A stretch of DNA of 64,000 bases, taken from Desulfuromonadales bacterium. GTDB taxonomy: Bacteria; Desulfobacterota; Desulfuromonadia; Desulfuromonadales; Geopsychrobacteraceae. The notes under the pieces are model-generated. The model saw only the letters and a program-made list of their open reading frames with translations, made no database searches and had not been told where the DNA came from. The stretch covers positions 1 to 64,000 of the forward strand of contig JAHYIY010000009.1 in the NCBI GenBank assembly GCA_019429255.1, written 5' to 3'. This document shows, piece after piece, positions 28,805-37,441 of the stretch (position 1 is its first letter; each line of letters starts with the position of its first letter). Made by a program: the position numbers and the translations under genes.

Positions 28805-30303
28805 TTAACCGCCAACGGCAGAACCAGTCTGAAACTGCTCCCATGGTGCAGGCAAGACTCGACCTGCAAATACCCGCCGGCTTCATCAGCAATCCGGTGA
28901 CAGATAGTTAATCCCAGCCCGGTACCCTCTCCTGGCGCCTTGGTCGTATAAAAAGGGTCGAATATCTGGGTCAGATCGCTGGCCGCAATACCACAGCCAT
29001 CATCTTTGATCTGCAGCCATAGCGCTTCCTGCGCGGTGCCGGCAGTCAGTTCAATCACCCCTTTTTTTCCACAGGCATGTGTGGCATTGATCAATAGGTT
29101 GATAAACACCTGATGAAGCTTTTGTCGATTGATCCGCACCATGGCAAAATCAACAGGTAACATGTCGACAATGCGTACCTGCCCGAACGTTCCCTGGTGA
29201 GCAAGCAAATCACAACACACACGTAATTCAGCAACTGGATCAACATGATCAATGCTGATCTTATCAGCCGGGCGCGAAAAATTGAGAAGCTCACGCACCA
29301 GATAATCAATGCGCGCGGCCTCGACCAGGGCGCGTTCAGCAACATCTTTGTCGGCTGAATGCAAGCGCTTTTTAAGTAATTCAAGATAGCCGATCAGTGC
29401 TGCCAACGGATTGCCAAGCTCATGGGCGAGCCCTGCAGCGAGCTGCCCGACGGAAGCCATTTTTTCACTGCGGATCAACTCATCACGCGCCTGCTGCAAT
29501 TGCCGATTGGTATTTTGAAGTTCATCGATGTGAATGTGCGTTTGCGCCTGACTCTTTTGCAACGCAATCACCATCTCGTTGTAGGCCGTAGCCAACTGCG
29601 CCAGTTCCGTCGGTCCGCCAATCGGCAGACGCGTATTTAAATCCCCGCGGCCGACATCCTGGGTGGCCCGCAGCAACAGTTTGGCCGGCTTGATGATATT
29701 ACGTTGCAGCAGATAGTAGCCGGCCGCAATCAGAACCAGTCCGTAAAGTACCACATAAATCAGCAGCAACTGCAGGGCGTCCATCAACTGCAGACGGATA
29801 TCGTCCAGACTGAAGTGCATTTCAAGCACACCGGCGAAGCGCTGATCAGCAAACAAGGGGAACGCCAACTGAACACCGGCGCTGCCTGCAGTGAAGCGGT
29901 TCAGCAATGTGGGGAAATCGACCCGCCGCTCAAACTCACCCGTGAGCCGGACCTGCTGACGCCGGGCGGCACTTAAAGGCTGCCGACCTGCGGCACTAAA
30001 GGACTCAAGCAGGGTGAGATGCTGATCGAACAACCACCAGCCGTCGCAATAACCGGTTTCATCCAGCTTGCCCAGCAGCAGCTGGCTCGATGAGCCGGGG
30101 GTAGCCGTAGCAGCAGGATACAGCTGCGCAGACAGGGCAACTGTGACAATGCGGGCGATGTCCTCGAGATGACGCAAGCGTTCCGCCAACAACCGTTGCT
30201 CCGTCAGGCGCAGCATCAACATTCCCCCCAACAACAGGGCGGCCACCAGCAGAAACGTTAGAGTAACGAGGATTTCGGTGCGCAATCCGACACTTTTTTT
30301 CAC
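28795..30303 (-). CDS. Orphan HAMP-containing sensor histidine kinase
   Basis: A protein of about 502 aa. A first transmembrane helix (about 10-35) is followed by a periplasmic sensor region, then a second helix (about 185-205). A HAMP domain and coiled coil come next. The phospho-acceptor is in AAGLAHELGNPLAALIG; the N box is INLLINATHACG and later ATPase motifs are DDGCGI and GTGLGLTICHRI. I chose GTG at 30303, with GAGG about 12 bases upstream; TTG at 30321 is an alternative. No response-regulator gene is adjacent. Its last codons and stop lie in the heptamer array, so array length changes leave the protein intact. Confidence 0.88.
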   Translation of the reverse strand: MKKSVGLRTEILVTLTFLLVAALLLGGMLMLRLTEQRLLAERLRHLEDIARIVTVALSAQLYPAATATPGSSSQLLLGKLDETGYCDGWWLFDQHLTLLESFSAAGRQPLSAARRQQVRLTGEFERRVDFPTLLNRFTAGSAGVQLAFPLFADQRFAGVLEMHFSLDDIRLQLMDALQLLLIYVVLYGLVLIAAGYYLLQRNIIKPAKLLLRATQDVGRGDLNTRLPIGGPTELAQLATAYNEMVIALQKSQAQTHIHIDELQNTNRQLQQARDELIRSEKMASVGQLAAGLAHELGNPLAALIGYLELLKKRLHSADKDVAERALVEAARIDYLVRELLNFSRPADKISIDHVDPVAELRVCCDLLAHQGTFGQVRIVDMLPVDFAMVRINRQKLHQVFINLLINATHACGKKGVIELTAGTAQEALWLQIKDDGCGIAASDLTQIFDPFYTTKAPGEGTGLGLTICHRIADEAGGYLQVESCLHHGSSFRLVLPLAVNRE

Positions 30304-30465
30304 GACGATAGGGATCCTCAATAGTTATGACAATTCCTGCTTGACTACCATATTTCACCGCCAAATTGAATCATGTTTGTCATAACGGCCCTGAACAGGT
30401 AATAATGCAGAGACAGATCCTGTTCTTATCATCGTTTCAGTAATCATCATAAAAAGGATTTCCTT

Positions 30466-30660
30466 ATGACAAAAATTCTCTATCTGGATGCAGACGCTTG
30501 TATCGGTTGCGAAACATGCACTCGAATCAGTCCCAACGTTTTCCATATGGTATCTGAACATATGGCCGGCATTCTTGACCCGACGGGAGATAGTGTGGAA
30601 AAGATTGAAGAAGCGATGGATAACTGCCCGGTTGCCTGCATCACCTGGGAAGACCAGTAA
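30466..30660 (+). CDS. Single-cluster ferredoxin
   Basis: A 64-aa acidic ferredoxin with one [4Fe-4S] site: CIGCETC at residues 12-18 and a distal CPVAC near the C-terminus. It resembles the monocluster ferredoxins of sulfate and iron reducers. AAGGA precedes the ATG. An HD-domain gene and a DedA gene follow closely, so the three are probably one transcript. It is a candidate electron carrier for the korDABC enzyme, but no link is shown. Confidence 0.92.
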   Translation: MTKILYLDADACIGCETCTRISPNVFHMVSEHMAGILDPTGDSVEKIEEAMDNCPVACITWEDQ

Positions 30661-30672
30661 ATTCTGCCGGTG

Positions 30673-31242
30673 ATGACAACCAGGCTGAAACCGGCAGATC
30701 TGATCGATCGCTATTATCTCGCTTACCCAGTGGCGCGAAGGATTCTTCTCGAACATAGTCGCCAGGTGTCGCGCCGGGCACTGGCTATCGCCCGCGCCCT
30801 GATTCTGCGGGGAGCAAATCCCGATCTTCAGTTTGTTGGCGAAGCGGCCATGCTCCATGATATTGGCATGATCTTCACCGACGCGCCAGATATCGGCTGC
30901 CATGGCGATGCTCCCTACCTGCAGCACGGTGTAATCGGTGCCAGGCTGCTTGACAACCTGGGGCTACCCGCACATGCGCGGGTTTGCGAACGTCACACTG
31001 GCGTGGGGCTGACGGCGAGAGAAATCGAGCAAAACAAGCTGCCATTGCCCAGACGCGATCTACTTCCGGAAACCCTGGAAGAGAGGATCATCTGTTATGC
31101 CGATCTCTTCTATTCAAAAGATCCGAACAGCCTGCACAAGAGCAAAAACAGCAAAAAAGTGCGACTCCAGCTTGAGCGCTATGGTAAGGATAAACCCCTG
31201 ATTTTTGAGCGTTGGCTGGCCGAATTTGAGCCGGAACTCTGA
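30673..31242 (+). CDS. HD-domain phosphohydrolase
   Basis: A 189-aa protein with the HD motif in AAMLHDIGMIF and a downstream ERHTGVGL histidine. This is a metal-dependent phosphohydrolase fold of the TIGR00295-like kind. The start could be ATG at 30673 or the adjoining GTG at 30670. It lies 12 bases after the ferredoxin and five bases before the DedA gene. The substrate is unknown; relatives act on nucleotides or phosphorylated metabolites. Confidence 0.85.
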   Translation: MTTRLKPADLIDRYYLAYPVARRILLEHSRQVSRRALAIARALILRGANPDLQFVGEAAMLHDIGMIFTDAPDIGCHGDAPYLQHGVIGARLLDNLGLPAHARVCERHTGVGLTAREIEQNKLPLPRRDLLPETLEERIICYADLFYSKDPNSLHKSKNSKKVRLQLERYGKDKPLIFERWLAEFEPEL

Positions 31243-31247
31243 CTCTG

Positions 31248-31850
31248 ATGGAAACCTGGACACAATACATACTTCTGTATCTTCCTGAAGGCAGTAAGTA
31301 CTATTCACTGCTTTTTCTTGTCGCCTTCGCTGAATCACTGCCGATAGTGGGTTTGCTCGTCCCTGGCAGTACTGTCATCGTCCTGGCCGGTTTTCTCATT
31401 GTAGCCGGCAAGGGCAACCTTGCCGCGCTGATCATGGTAGCTACCGTTGGTGCTCTGTTCGGCGACCTGCTCAGCATGTGGCTGGGCAAACGCTATGGTG
31501 GTATCTTTTTACGTATGCGTTTTTTTCGCCGCCGGCGCAAGATGATCCGCTACGCCCAGAAATTCTTCGTCACCCATGGTGGCAAAAGCCTGTTTTTTGC
31601 ACGCTTTTTAGGTCCGATCCGCGGGATCGTTCCTTTTATCGCCGGCCTGTCACAGATACCGCGCGGCGCTGGTGCTATCTATATCCTGATCAGTTCGATC
31701 CTTTGGGGTATTTGCTATCCGGGGATTGGCTATCTTGGTGGCAGCAGCCTGCAGCAAGCGCAAAATCTTGGTGTGCGGCTGGGACTTGCGATCATAGTCC
31801 TATTACTGATTGTCATCGTTCATTATCAGGTGAAAAAACTGTTCAAATAG
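31248..31850 (+). CDS. DedA family membrane protein
   Basis: A 200-aa inner-membrane protein with four to five hydrophobic segments. The family signatures are present: FAESLPIVGLLVPGST near the N-terminus and FFARFLGPIRGIVPFIAGLS in the middle. DedA proteins are implicated in lipid scrambling or undecaprenyl-phosphate recycling. It is the last gene of the ferredoxin-HD-DedA group. A set of hairpins ending in a strong terminator lies downstream. Confidence 0.92.
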   Translation: METWTQYILLYLPEGSKYYSLLFLVAFAESLPIVGLLVPGSTVIVLAGFLIVAGKGNLAALIMVATVGALFGDLLSMWLGKRYGGIFLRMRFFRRRRKMIRYAQKFFVTHGGKSLFFARFLGPIRGIVPFIAGLSQIPRGAGAIYILISSILWGICYPGIGYLGGSSLQQAQNLGVRLGLAIIVLLLIVIVHYQVKKLFK

Positions 31851-31859
31851 GAACGTCAC

Positions 31860-32068
31860 TAATGAACTACCCCACTGCAGGCAGCGGGGTAGCAGAATAA
31901 CCAATTCACAAGTCAGAACTTAGAAGAAAGTTCGATGATTCAGCAGGCTTCCTTCAGGATTCCAGATTCTGCCTGCTGGATTCTCAGACATGCAACGCAG
32001 CAAGCTGCGGAGAACTTAACTCCTAGATGATTAAAAAAGGCCACTCTTAAGCAGAGTGGCCTTTTTTT
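31860..32068 (+). ncRNA. Candidate structured RNA or 3' UTR after dedA
   Basis: Four hairpins occur in about 210 bases. CTACCCC (31867-31873) pairs with GGGGTAG (31886-31892). CAGCAGGC (31941-31948) pairs with GCCTGCTG (31971-31978). CGCAGC (31996-32001) pairs with GCTGCG (32004-32009). The last is the terminator at 32033-32068. No ORF is supported. It could be a stable 3' UTR or an independent small RNA; I cannot see a clear promoter. Confidence 0.35.
32033..32068. terminator. Bidirectional terminator between dedA and acnB
   Basis: GGCCACTCT (32039-32047) pairs with AGAGTGGCC (32053-32061), flanked by six As on the left and seven Ts on the right. It can terminate transcription from both directions: the plus-strand dedA group and minus-strand acnB. 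Confidence 0.92.
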
Positions 32069-32094
32069 GGCTAACAACTTGTCACATCAATGGA

Positions 32095-34629
32095 TCAGGC
32101 GCCGTAGCCTTCCATCTCATCAAACTGCAGATACTGGTAGATCTGCTCAGCCTTGGGCGCAATGCGCTCTTTGTAAACGGCAAAGTATTCAGCCGGAGTC
32201 GGCAATTTGCCGATATTGGCAACAACGGCACCAAGTTCAGCCGAACCCAGATAGACCCTGGCACCATCACCGATACGATCATCGAAGTTCCGGGTACTGG
32301 TTGAGTACATATTGACCTTGTCCGGCACCCGCGCCTGATTGCCCATGCACAGCGAACAGCCGGCGATTTCAAGACGTGCACCTTTGGCACTGAAGACGGA
32401 AAAAACCGCTTCTTCCTTGAGTTTTCCCTGATCCATCCGGGTCGGCGGGCAAACCCAGGTACGCACCTCGGGATTGAACTTCTCACCGCGCCAGATTTCA
32501 GCAGCAGCGCGGAAGTGACCAATATTGGTCATACAGGAGCCAATAAACACATCCTGGATCGAGGTTCCCTGCACTTCGGAGAGCAGTTTGACATCATCCG
32601 GATCATTCGGGCAGGCGAGAATCGGTTCGGTAATCTCAGCCAGATCGATCTCAATCACTGCGGCGTATTCAGCGTTGGCGTCGGCTCTGATCAGCTTGGG
32701 ATCCTTGAGCCATTCCTTGACCGCGTCAATCCGGTTGCGCAGCGTCTGGGCATCCTGGTAGCCATCCTTGATCATCTGCTCCATCAGGGCCACATTTGAG
32801 CGCAAGTAGGTGCAGACACTCTCTTCAGACAGCTGGATACACCCGGCTGCAGCAGAACGTTCAGCGGCCGCGTCAGTTAATTCAAAAGCCTGCTCGACGG
32901 ACAGGTCGGGAAGCCCTTCCATTTCAAGGATTCGGCCATTAAAGACGTTGACTTTGTTCTTCTTGGGAACGGTCAACAACCCTTGCTTGATCGCCCAGTA
33001 GGGGATCGCATTGACCGCATCACGTAAGGTGATCCCCTCGTTTAATTTCCCCTTAAAACGCACCAGTACCGACTCCGGCATATCGAGTGGCATAAAGCCG
33101 AGGGCGCCGGCAAAGGCAATCAAACCCGATCCCGCAGGGAAACTGATACCGATGGGGAAGCGGGTGTGAGAATCGCCACCGGTACCGACCGTGTCGGGAA
33201 CCAGCAGTCGATTGAGCCAGCTATGAATAACTCCGTCACCGGGACGCAATGGAACACCGCCACGCTCGGCAATAAAGGTTGGCAAGGTCTTGTGCATTTT
33301 GATGTCAGCCGGCTTGGGATAAGCGGCAGTATGGCAGAACGACTGCATCACCATGGGTGACAAGAAGCGCAGACAGGCCAGTTCTTTCCACTCATCGGCA
33401 GTCATTGGTCCGGTCGTATCCTGGGAGCCGACGGTGGTCATTGCTGGTTCACAGGAACTGCCCGGCAGCACCCCGGCAACACCGCAGGCACGGCCAACCA
33501 TCTTCTGCGCCTGGGTGTAGCCCTGATCTGCTTTAGATTCAGGATTCTGAACTTTTGCAAACAAGTCTGAAGCCCCCAGACCCAGAGCACTACGAGCCAC
33601 ACCGGTCAGGGCACGGCCAATAATCAATGGAACCCGGCCGCCGGCACGGTATTCATCCGGAACCGTTGAGGGTTTGATCTCAAAGGTGGTGATCACCTCC
33701 CCTGCTGCATTGGTCACCTCCCCTTTGCTGGTATTGATGGTAATAACATCACCCATATTCAGATTGCTGACGTCCATCCGTAACGGCAGAGCACCGGAAT
33801 CCTGGGCCGTGTTGAAGAAGATCGGGGCGATAACACCACCAATGATCACGCCGCCACGGCGTTTGTTCGGTACGGCAGGGATATCATCACCAATACACCA
33901 CAAAACGCTGTTACAGGCCGATTTACGGGAAGATCCGGTTCCCACAACATCACCAACAAAGGCAACTTGATGTCCTTCAGCACGCCACTTGGCAATTTCC
34001 TGGATGCCTCCCGGAAAACGGGTTTTGCCCATGGCTAATGCATGAAGGGGAATATCGGGGCGACTCCAGGCGTCACCGGCAGGTGAAAAATCATCGGTAT
34101 TAATCTCCCCCTCAACCTTAAACACCTTAACTCGAATCACCTCAGGCATGGCAGGTTTGGCGGTAAACCACTCAGCGTCAGCCCAACTCTGAACAACCTT
34201 TTTCGCCGCCGCATGTGATTTGGACAATTGAATCACCTGCTCAGCAGCATCATAAACATAGGTCAACCCGGACAAGGCTTTAGCTGCATGATCCGCAAGT
34301 TCATTATCCTTGAGAGCCTTAATCAGGGGATCTACGTTGTAACCACCAATCATGGTACCAAGAATCTGTACAGCCTTGACGCGATCAATTAGAGGTGTAG
34401 ATTTAGCTCCATCAATGACCTCTGCCAGAAAACCCGCTTTTACTTCAGCAGCTGGATCAACCCCGGGAGAAACACGGTCAGTCAGTAATTGTAATAAAAA
34501 ATCTTCTTTTCCCGCCGGAGGATTCTGCAGCAATAGGCATAGGTCGCGGGTCTGTTCAGGGGTCAAAGGCAGGGCAGGGATTCCTTGGGCATGTCTTTCC
34601 TCTTGATGTTTCAGATAAGCGTCGATCAT
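32095..34629 (-). CDS. acnB: Aconitase B
   Basis: An 844-aa bifunctional aconitate hydratase/2-methylisocitrate dehydratase of the TCA cycle. The cluster-binding cysteines appear in GSCMTNIGHFRAAAEIW and GCSLCMGNQARV. The HEAT-like N-terminal domain and swivel domain of AcnB precede the catalytic core. The ATG at 34629, with GGAGG eight bases upstream and protein start MIDAYLKHQEER, fits AcnB better than the longer frame to 34647. An operator-like palindrome shared with icd lies 100 bases upstream. Confidence 0.96.
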   Translation of the reverse strand: MIDAYLKHQEERHAQGIPALPLTPEQTRDLCLLLQNPPAGKEDFLLQLLTDRVSPGVDPAAEVKAGFLAEVIDGAKSTPLIDRVKAVQILGTMIGGYNVDPLIKALKDNELADHAAKALSGLTYVYDAAEQVIQLSKSHAAAKKVVQSWADAEWFTAKPAMPEVIRVKVFKVEGEINTDDFSPAGDAWSRPDIPLHALAMGKTRFPGGIQEIAKWRAEGHQVAFVGDVVGTGSSRKSACNSVLWCIGDDIPAVPNKRRGGVIIGGVIAPIFFNTAQDSGALPLRMDVSNLNMGDVITINTSKGEVTNAAGEVITTFEIKPSTVPDEYRAGGRVPLIIGRALTGVARSALGLGASDLFAKVQNPESKADQGYTQAQKMVGRACGVAGVLPGSSCEPAMTTVGSQDTTGPMTADEWKELACLRFLSPMVMQSFCHTAAYPKPADIKMHKTLPTFIAERGGVPLRPGDGVIHSWLNRLLVPDTVGTGGDSHTRFPIGISFPAGSGLIAFAGALGFMPLDMPESVLVRFKGKLNEGITLRDAVNAIPYWAIKQGLLTVPKKNKVNVFNGRILEMEGLPDLSVEQAFELTDAAAERSAAAGCIQLSEESVCTYLRSNVALMEQMIKDGYQDAQTLRNRIDAVKEWLKDPKLIRADANAEYAAVIEIDLAEITEPILACPNDPDDVKLLSEVQGTSIQDVFIGSCMTNIGHFRAAAEIWRGEKFNPEVRTWVCPPTRMDQGKLKEEAVFSVFSAKGARLEIAGCSLCMGNQARVPDKVNMYSTSTRNFDDRIGDGARVYLGSAELGAVVANIGKLPTPAEYFAVYKERIAPKAEQIYQYLQFDEMEGYGA

Positions 34630-34729
34630 TCTCTCTCCTCCAGTCATCTAGTTAGCAACGTTAGCTACAAGTCCTGATTTGTTGATCCTTAAAATCAGCA
34701 TTAAATAAGTGTTTTAGTGTGCGACAACT

Positions 34730-34742
34730 GCATACTGTATAC
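34730..34742 (-). promoter_or_regulatory. Operator-like palindrome upstream of acnB
   Basis: On the minus strand this reads GTATACAGTATGC, which is GTATAC-A-GTATAC with one mismatch. The same 13-bp core occurs as a perfect palindrome upstream of icd. The site is 100 bases before the acnB start codon. Confidence 0.55.
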
Positions 34743-34793
34743 GATTTTTTAAATTGAAGTCAACGTGCAGATCCTCTTTATCCAAAAACAAAC

Positions 34794-34938
34794 GTAACTA
34801 TTCAGCACCGCGCCGGGGATCCTCGGCCAAGAGACGCTTTTCGTCGTCCGTGGCCGCTTGATTGTCGCCGTCCCTGGCGACAGACACCCTTGTCACAGCA
34901 CCCCCGACCCGGTGGCAACGAAGGAACCGAATAGCAAC
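34794..34938 (+). mobile_element. R1 element copy B, diverged
   Basis: The left end GTAACTATTCAGCAC (34794-34808) is intact. The right end GAACCGAATAGCAAC (34924-34938) is degenerate. The interior keeps ATTGTCGCCGTCC and GACACCCTTGTCACAG-like blocks shared with copy A. No target duplication remains, so this is an older copy. Confidence 0.75.
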
Positions 34939-35136
34939 GCACGCCGCGCTGCGCCGTCTTGTCATAAACTAAGTTAGTCAGAAGCTACAAACACACAACT
35001 GCGATGATATCCCGCAATTATTTCAATAATTCGATTTCAGTAATCCTACTGGTGTGAATTATTATGTCACACATAAGGACAATCATGATTCGAGAGGGGA
35101 TGGTGTTTATGGACTAACTACGAGGAGGCAACCGTC

Positions 35137-35223
35137 ATGTTCGAATCATTGCTGTTACTGTGTGTTGTACTCATTCTCATCGGACAACTTCTGCCCGACG
35201 AGAATGAAACAGGGATGGACTAA
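35137..35223 (+). CDS. Candidate 28-aa single-helix membrane peptide
   Basis: The ATG at 35137 is preceded by a strong ribosome site (GAGGAGG, seven bases away). The 28-residue product begins MFESLLLLCVVLILIGQLL and ends with the acidic tail PDENETGMD, so it looks like a small membrane protein with one helix. Its 3' end overlaps the end of the convergent FKBP gene by four bases. I know of no homologue. The strong ribosome site and typical helix-plus-polar-tail layout support it, but expression is not shown. Confidence 0.5.
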   Translation: MFESLLLLCVVLILIGQLLPDENETGMD

Positions 35224-35900
35224 TGAACCTTCAACAGTTCTACTTCGAAAACAAGGGCAGCGTTTGGTGGTATCACCGGTGGTGCTCCCTGATCAGCGTA
35301 AGCCAGTTCAGCAGGAATAGTAAGTTCCCACTTATCTCCCTCCTGCATCAGTTGCAGAGCTTCAGTCCAGCCGGGGATAACATTGGCAACCGGAAAACGG
35401 GCAGGCTCGCCACGCGTATAAGAACTGTCAAACTCAGTTCCATCTATCAGGGTTCCACGATAGTGAACTTCTACCGATGAGTTAACCTTAGGTGATATTC
35501 CTTTCCCCTTGGACAGTACACGGTACTGCAACCCACTTTTTGTTGTCACAACCCCCGCCTTTTTACTGTTCTGTTCGAGATACGTTGCAGATTCTGCGAC
35601 ATTTTTTTCTGCTTCCGCAGCCATCATCGCCATTTCCCGCATCTGCATCTGCTGTTGAAAAGCCATCAAGGTCTGGGCCATCTGATCTTCATCCATCAAT
35701 GTTAGCTCCCCCTTAAACGCAGCAACAAGACCTGCTGAAACCATTTCAGGATCGATGTCCAGTTGTTGCATCTTCATGCTCAGACCAATATTCATGCCGA
35801 TGGCATAACCTACCTGTTCAGCTTCTGTTTCAAACGTTGCAGAATAACTGACCGTCGCAGCGACCACTACAACCAACAAGGCAGTAAATAGTTTTTTCAT
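35220..35900 (-). CDS. FKBP-type peptidyl-prolyl isomerase, exported
   Basis: A 226-aa Mip/FkpA-like protein. A signal peptide (MKKLFTALLVVVVAATVSYSA) is followed by the helical dimerisation domain (about 25-110). The C-terminal FKBP domain carries VEVHYRGTLIDGTEFDSSY and PGWTEALQLMQEGDKWEL. It assists folding of envelope proteins. ATG at 35900 was chosen over 35906 because AGGA then has better spacing. The kor operon terminator lies just upstream, so it has its own promoter. Confidence 0.93.
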   Translation of the reverse strand: MKKLFTALLVVVVAATVSYSATFETEAEQVGYAIGMNIGLSMKMQQLDIDPEMVSAGLVAAFKGELTLMDEDQMAQTLMAFQQQMQMREMAMMAAEAEKNVAESATYLEQNSKKAGVVTTKSGLQYRVLSKGKGISPKVNSSVEVHYRGTLIDGTEFDSSYTRGEPARFPVANVIPGWTEALQLMQEGDKWELTIPAELAYADQGAPPVIPPNAALVFEVELLKVH

Positions 35901-35984
35901 CTTCATTGTCCTTTCTTATGAAATTTAGGCATCGTTAACTATACGAGAAAGACCTGGACACACCATGTCTCCCTGATGTCACCA

Positions 35985-36028
35985 ACAAAAAAAGCAAGGC
36001 CCGGAGTTGCTACGCCGGGCCTTGCTTT
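35985..36028 (-). terminator. Terminator of the korDABC operon
   Basis: AAAGCAAGGCCCGG (35991-36004) pairs with CCGGGCCTTGCTTT (36015-36028) around a ten-base loop. On the minus strand it ends in a run of Ts. Confidence 0.92.
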
Positions 36029-36048
36029 ATCTATAATAGTCCAACTGA

Positions 36049-36600
36049 TTAACCAGCCAGAACTTCTTTCATTTTATCAAAACCAAGACTATAGGCCTTT
36101 TTGTTCAGGTCCTTGAAGGCTTCCGGCACCTTAGCCAGAACCGCCTGCTCACCGGACTCGCGCTTAACAACGCCGGTCAGGGCGATCATTGCACCCAGAG
36201 CAATAACGTTGGCAACAATTTCACGACCAACATCGACCTTTGCGGTGCGCATGATCGGCAGACTGTAAACCTTGTAATTACCCTGTGGCGGGTTTTTAAC
36301 AAAATCACTGTCGACCAGTAGAACACCACCGTCCTTAATACCAACTGCATATTTATCAGCAGCTTCCTGGGTCATTGCCAGACAGGCATCAACAACGGTT
36401 GCCTTAGGGTAATCGATCGGCTCATCGCCAATGATAACTTCCGACTTGGAAGCTCCACCACGGGCTTCCGGCCCATAACTTTGTGACTGTACGGCATGAC
36501 GCCCTTCGATGATCGAAGCGGCTTCTGCCAGGATAATTCCGGCAGTGATCAGACCCTGACCACCCGCACCGGAAAAGCGAAGTTCATATCTTTCTGCCAT
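36049..36600 (-). CDS. korC: 2-oxoacid:ferredoxin oxidoreductase gamma subunit
   Basis: A 183-aa gamma domain subunit (pyruvate/ketoisovalerate oxidoreductase, catalytic domain) with RFSGAGGQGLITAGIILAEA and SYGPEARGGASKSEVII. It completes the 2-oxoglutarate:ferredoxin oxidoreductase that turns 2-oxoglutarate, CoA and oxidised ferredoxin into succinyl-CoA and CO2. ATG at 36600 has AAGGAG nine bases upstream. It is the last gene of korDABC and is followed by a strong terminator. Confidence 0.93.
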   Translation of the reverse strand: MAERYELRFSGAGGQGLITAGIILAEAASIIEGRHAVQSQSYGPEARGGASKSEVIIGDEPIDYPKATVVDACLAMTQEAADKYAVGIKDGGVLLVDSDFVKNPPQGNYKVYSLPIMRTAKVDVGREIVANVIALGAMIALTGVVKRESGEQAVLAKVPEAFKDLNKKAYSLGFDKMKEVLAG

Positions 36601-36625
36601 GATTCTCGTCTCCTTATGGATGTGA

Positions 36626-37441
36626 TCAGGCGCCTTGTACACGCGCAATGATTTTTGCGTAGTTTTCGCAGTATTCCGGACGGTCTTCCTTGTGGAGAAC
36701 ACCGGTCAAGGTCTTCCCTTCGAGCTGCTCGGGTGTCATTTTTGCCGCTGCAGTCACCGGAACCGCGATTTCCTTGAGACGCTTCATCATATCCACGACA
36801 CTGCGGAACTTGTTACGCCGCCCGTAAGTAGTGGGGCAGTCGTCCAGAACTTCGATAATAGCCATGCCTTTGTGCTTGATTCCCTCAGCGATCAATTTGT
36901 CAATCTGGTTCGCATGGAAAGCCGTCGTCCGGGCAACAAAGGTCGCACCGGCACCGATCGCCAGTTTTGCCAGATCAAAACATGGATCAGGATTGCCGTA
37001 GGGAGTTGTCGAGGCCAAATGTCCGGTCGGAGTAGATGAAGAGAACTGTCCACCGGTCATGCCGTAGATGTAGTTATTCATCAAAACGTAGGTCATATCA
37101 ATATTACGCCGGCAGGCATGAATAAAGTGATTGCCCCCGATCGCGGCACCATCCCCATCGCCGCCACAGCAGATGACCGTCATTTCCGGCTTTGCCATTT
37201 TTATACCGGTAGCAAAAGCTGCTGCACGACCATGAGCGGTATGCAGGGTATTAAAATCCAGGTACCCGGGCATCCGGCTGGCACAGCCGATACCAGAGAC
37301 AATGGCTGTATTCTTTTTTTCAAGACCACAAGCATCCATTGCCCGAATCAGACCCTTCATGACAATGCCATGGCCACAACCGGGACACCAGATGTGAGGC
37401 AGCTTTCCCGGACGGATTGATTTTTCGTAATCGTAAGCCAT
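36626..37441 (-). CDS. korB: 2-oxoacid:ferredoxin oxidoreductase beta subunit (TPP-binding)
   Basis: A 271-aa thiamine diphosphate subunit. Cofactor and cluster motifs include WCPGCGHGIVMKGL, GIGCASRMPGY, the TPP motif GGDGDGAAIGGNH and NNYIYGMTGGQ. Its start directly abuts the korA stop (TAAATG), so the two are co-translated. Confidence 0.95.
   Translation of the reverse strand: MAYDYEKSIRPGKLPHIWCPGCGHGIVMKGLIRAMDACGLEKKNTAIVSGIGCASRMPGYLDFNTLHTAHGRAAAFATGIKMAKPEMTVICCGGDGDGAAIGGNHFIHACRRNIDMTYVLMNNYIYGMTGGQFSSSTPTGHLASTTPYGNPDPCFDLAKLAIGAGATFVARTTAFHANQIDKLIAEGIKHKGMAIIEVLDDCPTTYGRRNKFRSVVDMMKRLKEIAVPVTAAAKMTPEQLEGKTLTGVLHKEDRPEYCENYAKIIARVQGA

Larger units (their letters stand above)
34630..35136. 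other. Long upstream region of acnB with operator, R1 copy and divergent leader
   Basis: 507 bases without a long gene. It holds the acnB promoter region with an operator-like palindrome (34730-34742), a diverged R1 element (34794-34938), and the leader of a 28-aa plus-strand ORF. In that leader, AATTAT pairs with ATAATT (35016-35031). GTGTGA (35052-35057) and TCACAC (35067-35072) form a second inverted repeat with a 9-bp spacer, which is not the 6-bp spacing of a CRP site. Confidence 0.6.

Noticed and set aside
35052-35072. GTGTGA...TCACAC as a CRP site
   Set aside because: The arms are nine bases apart, while CRP sites have a six-base spacer.
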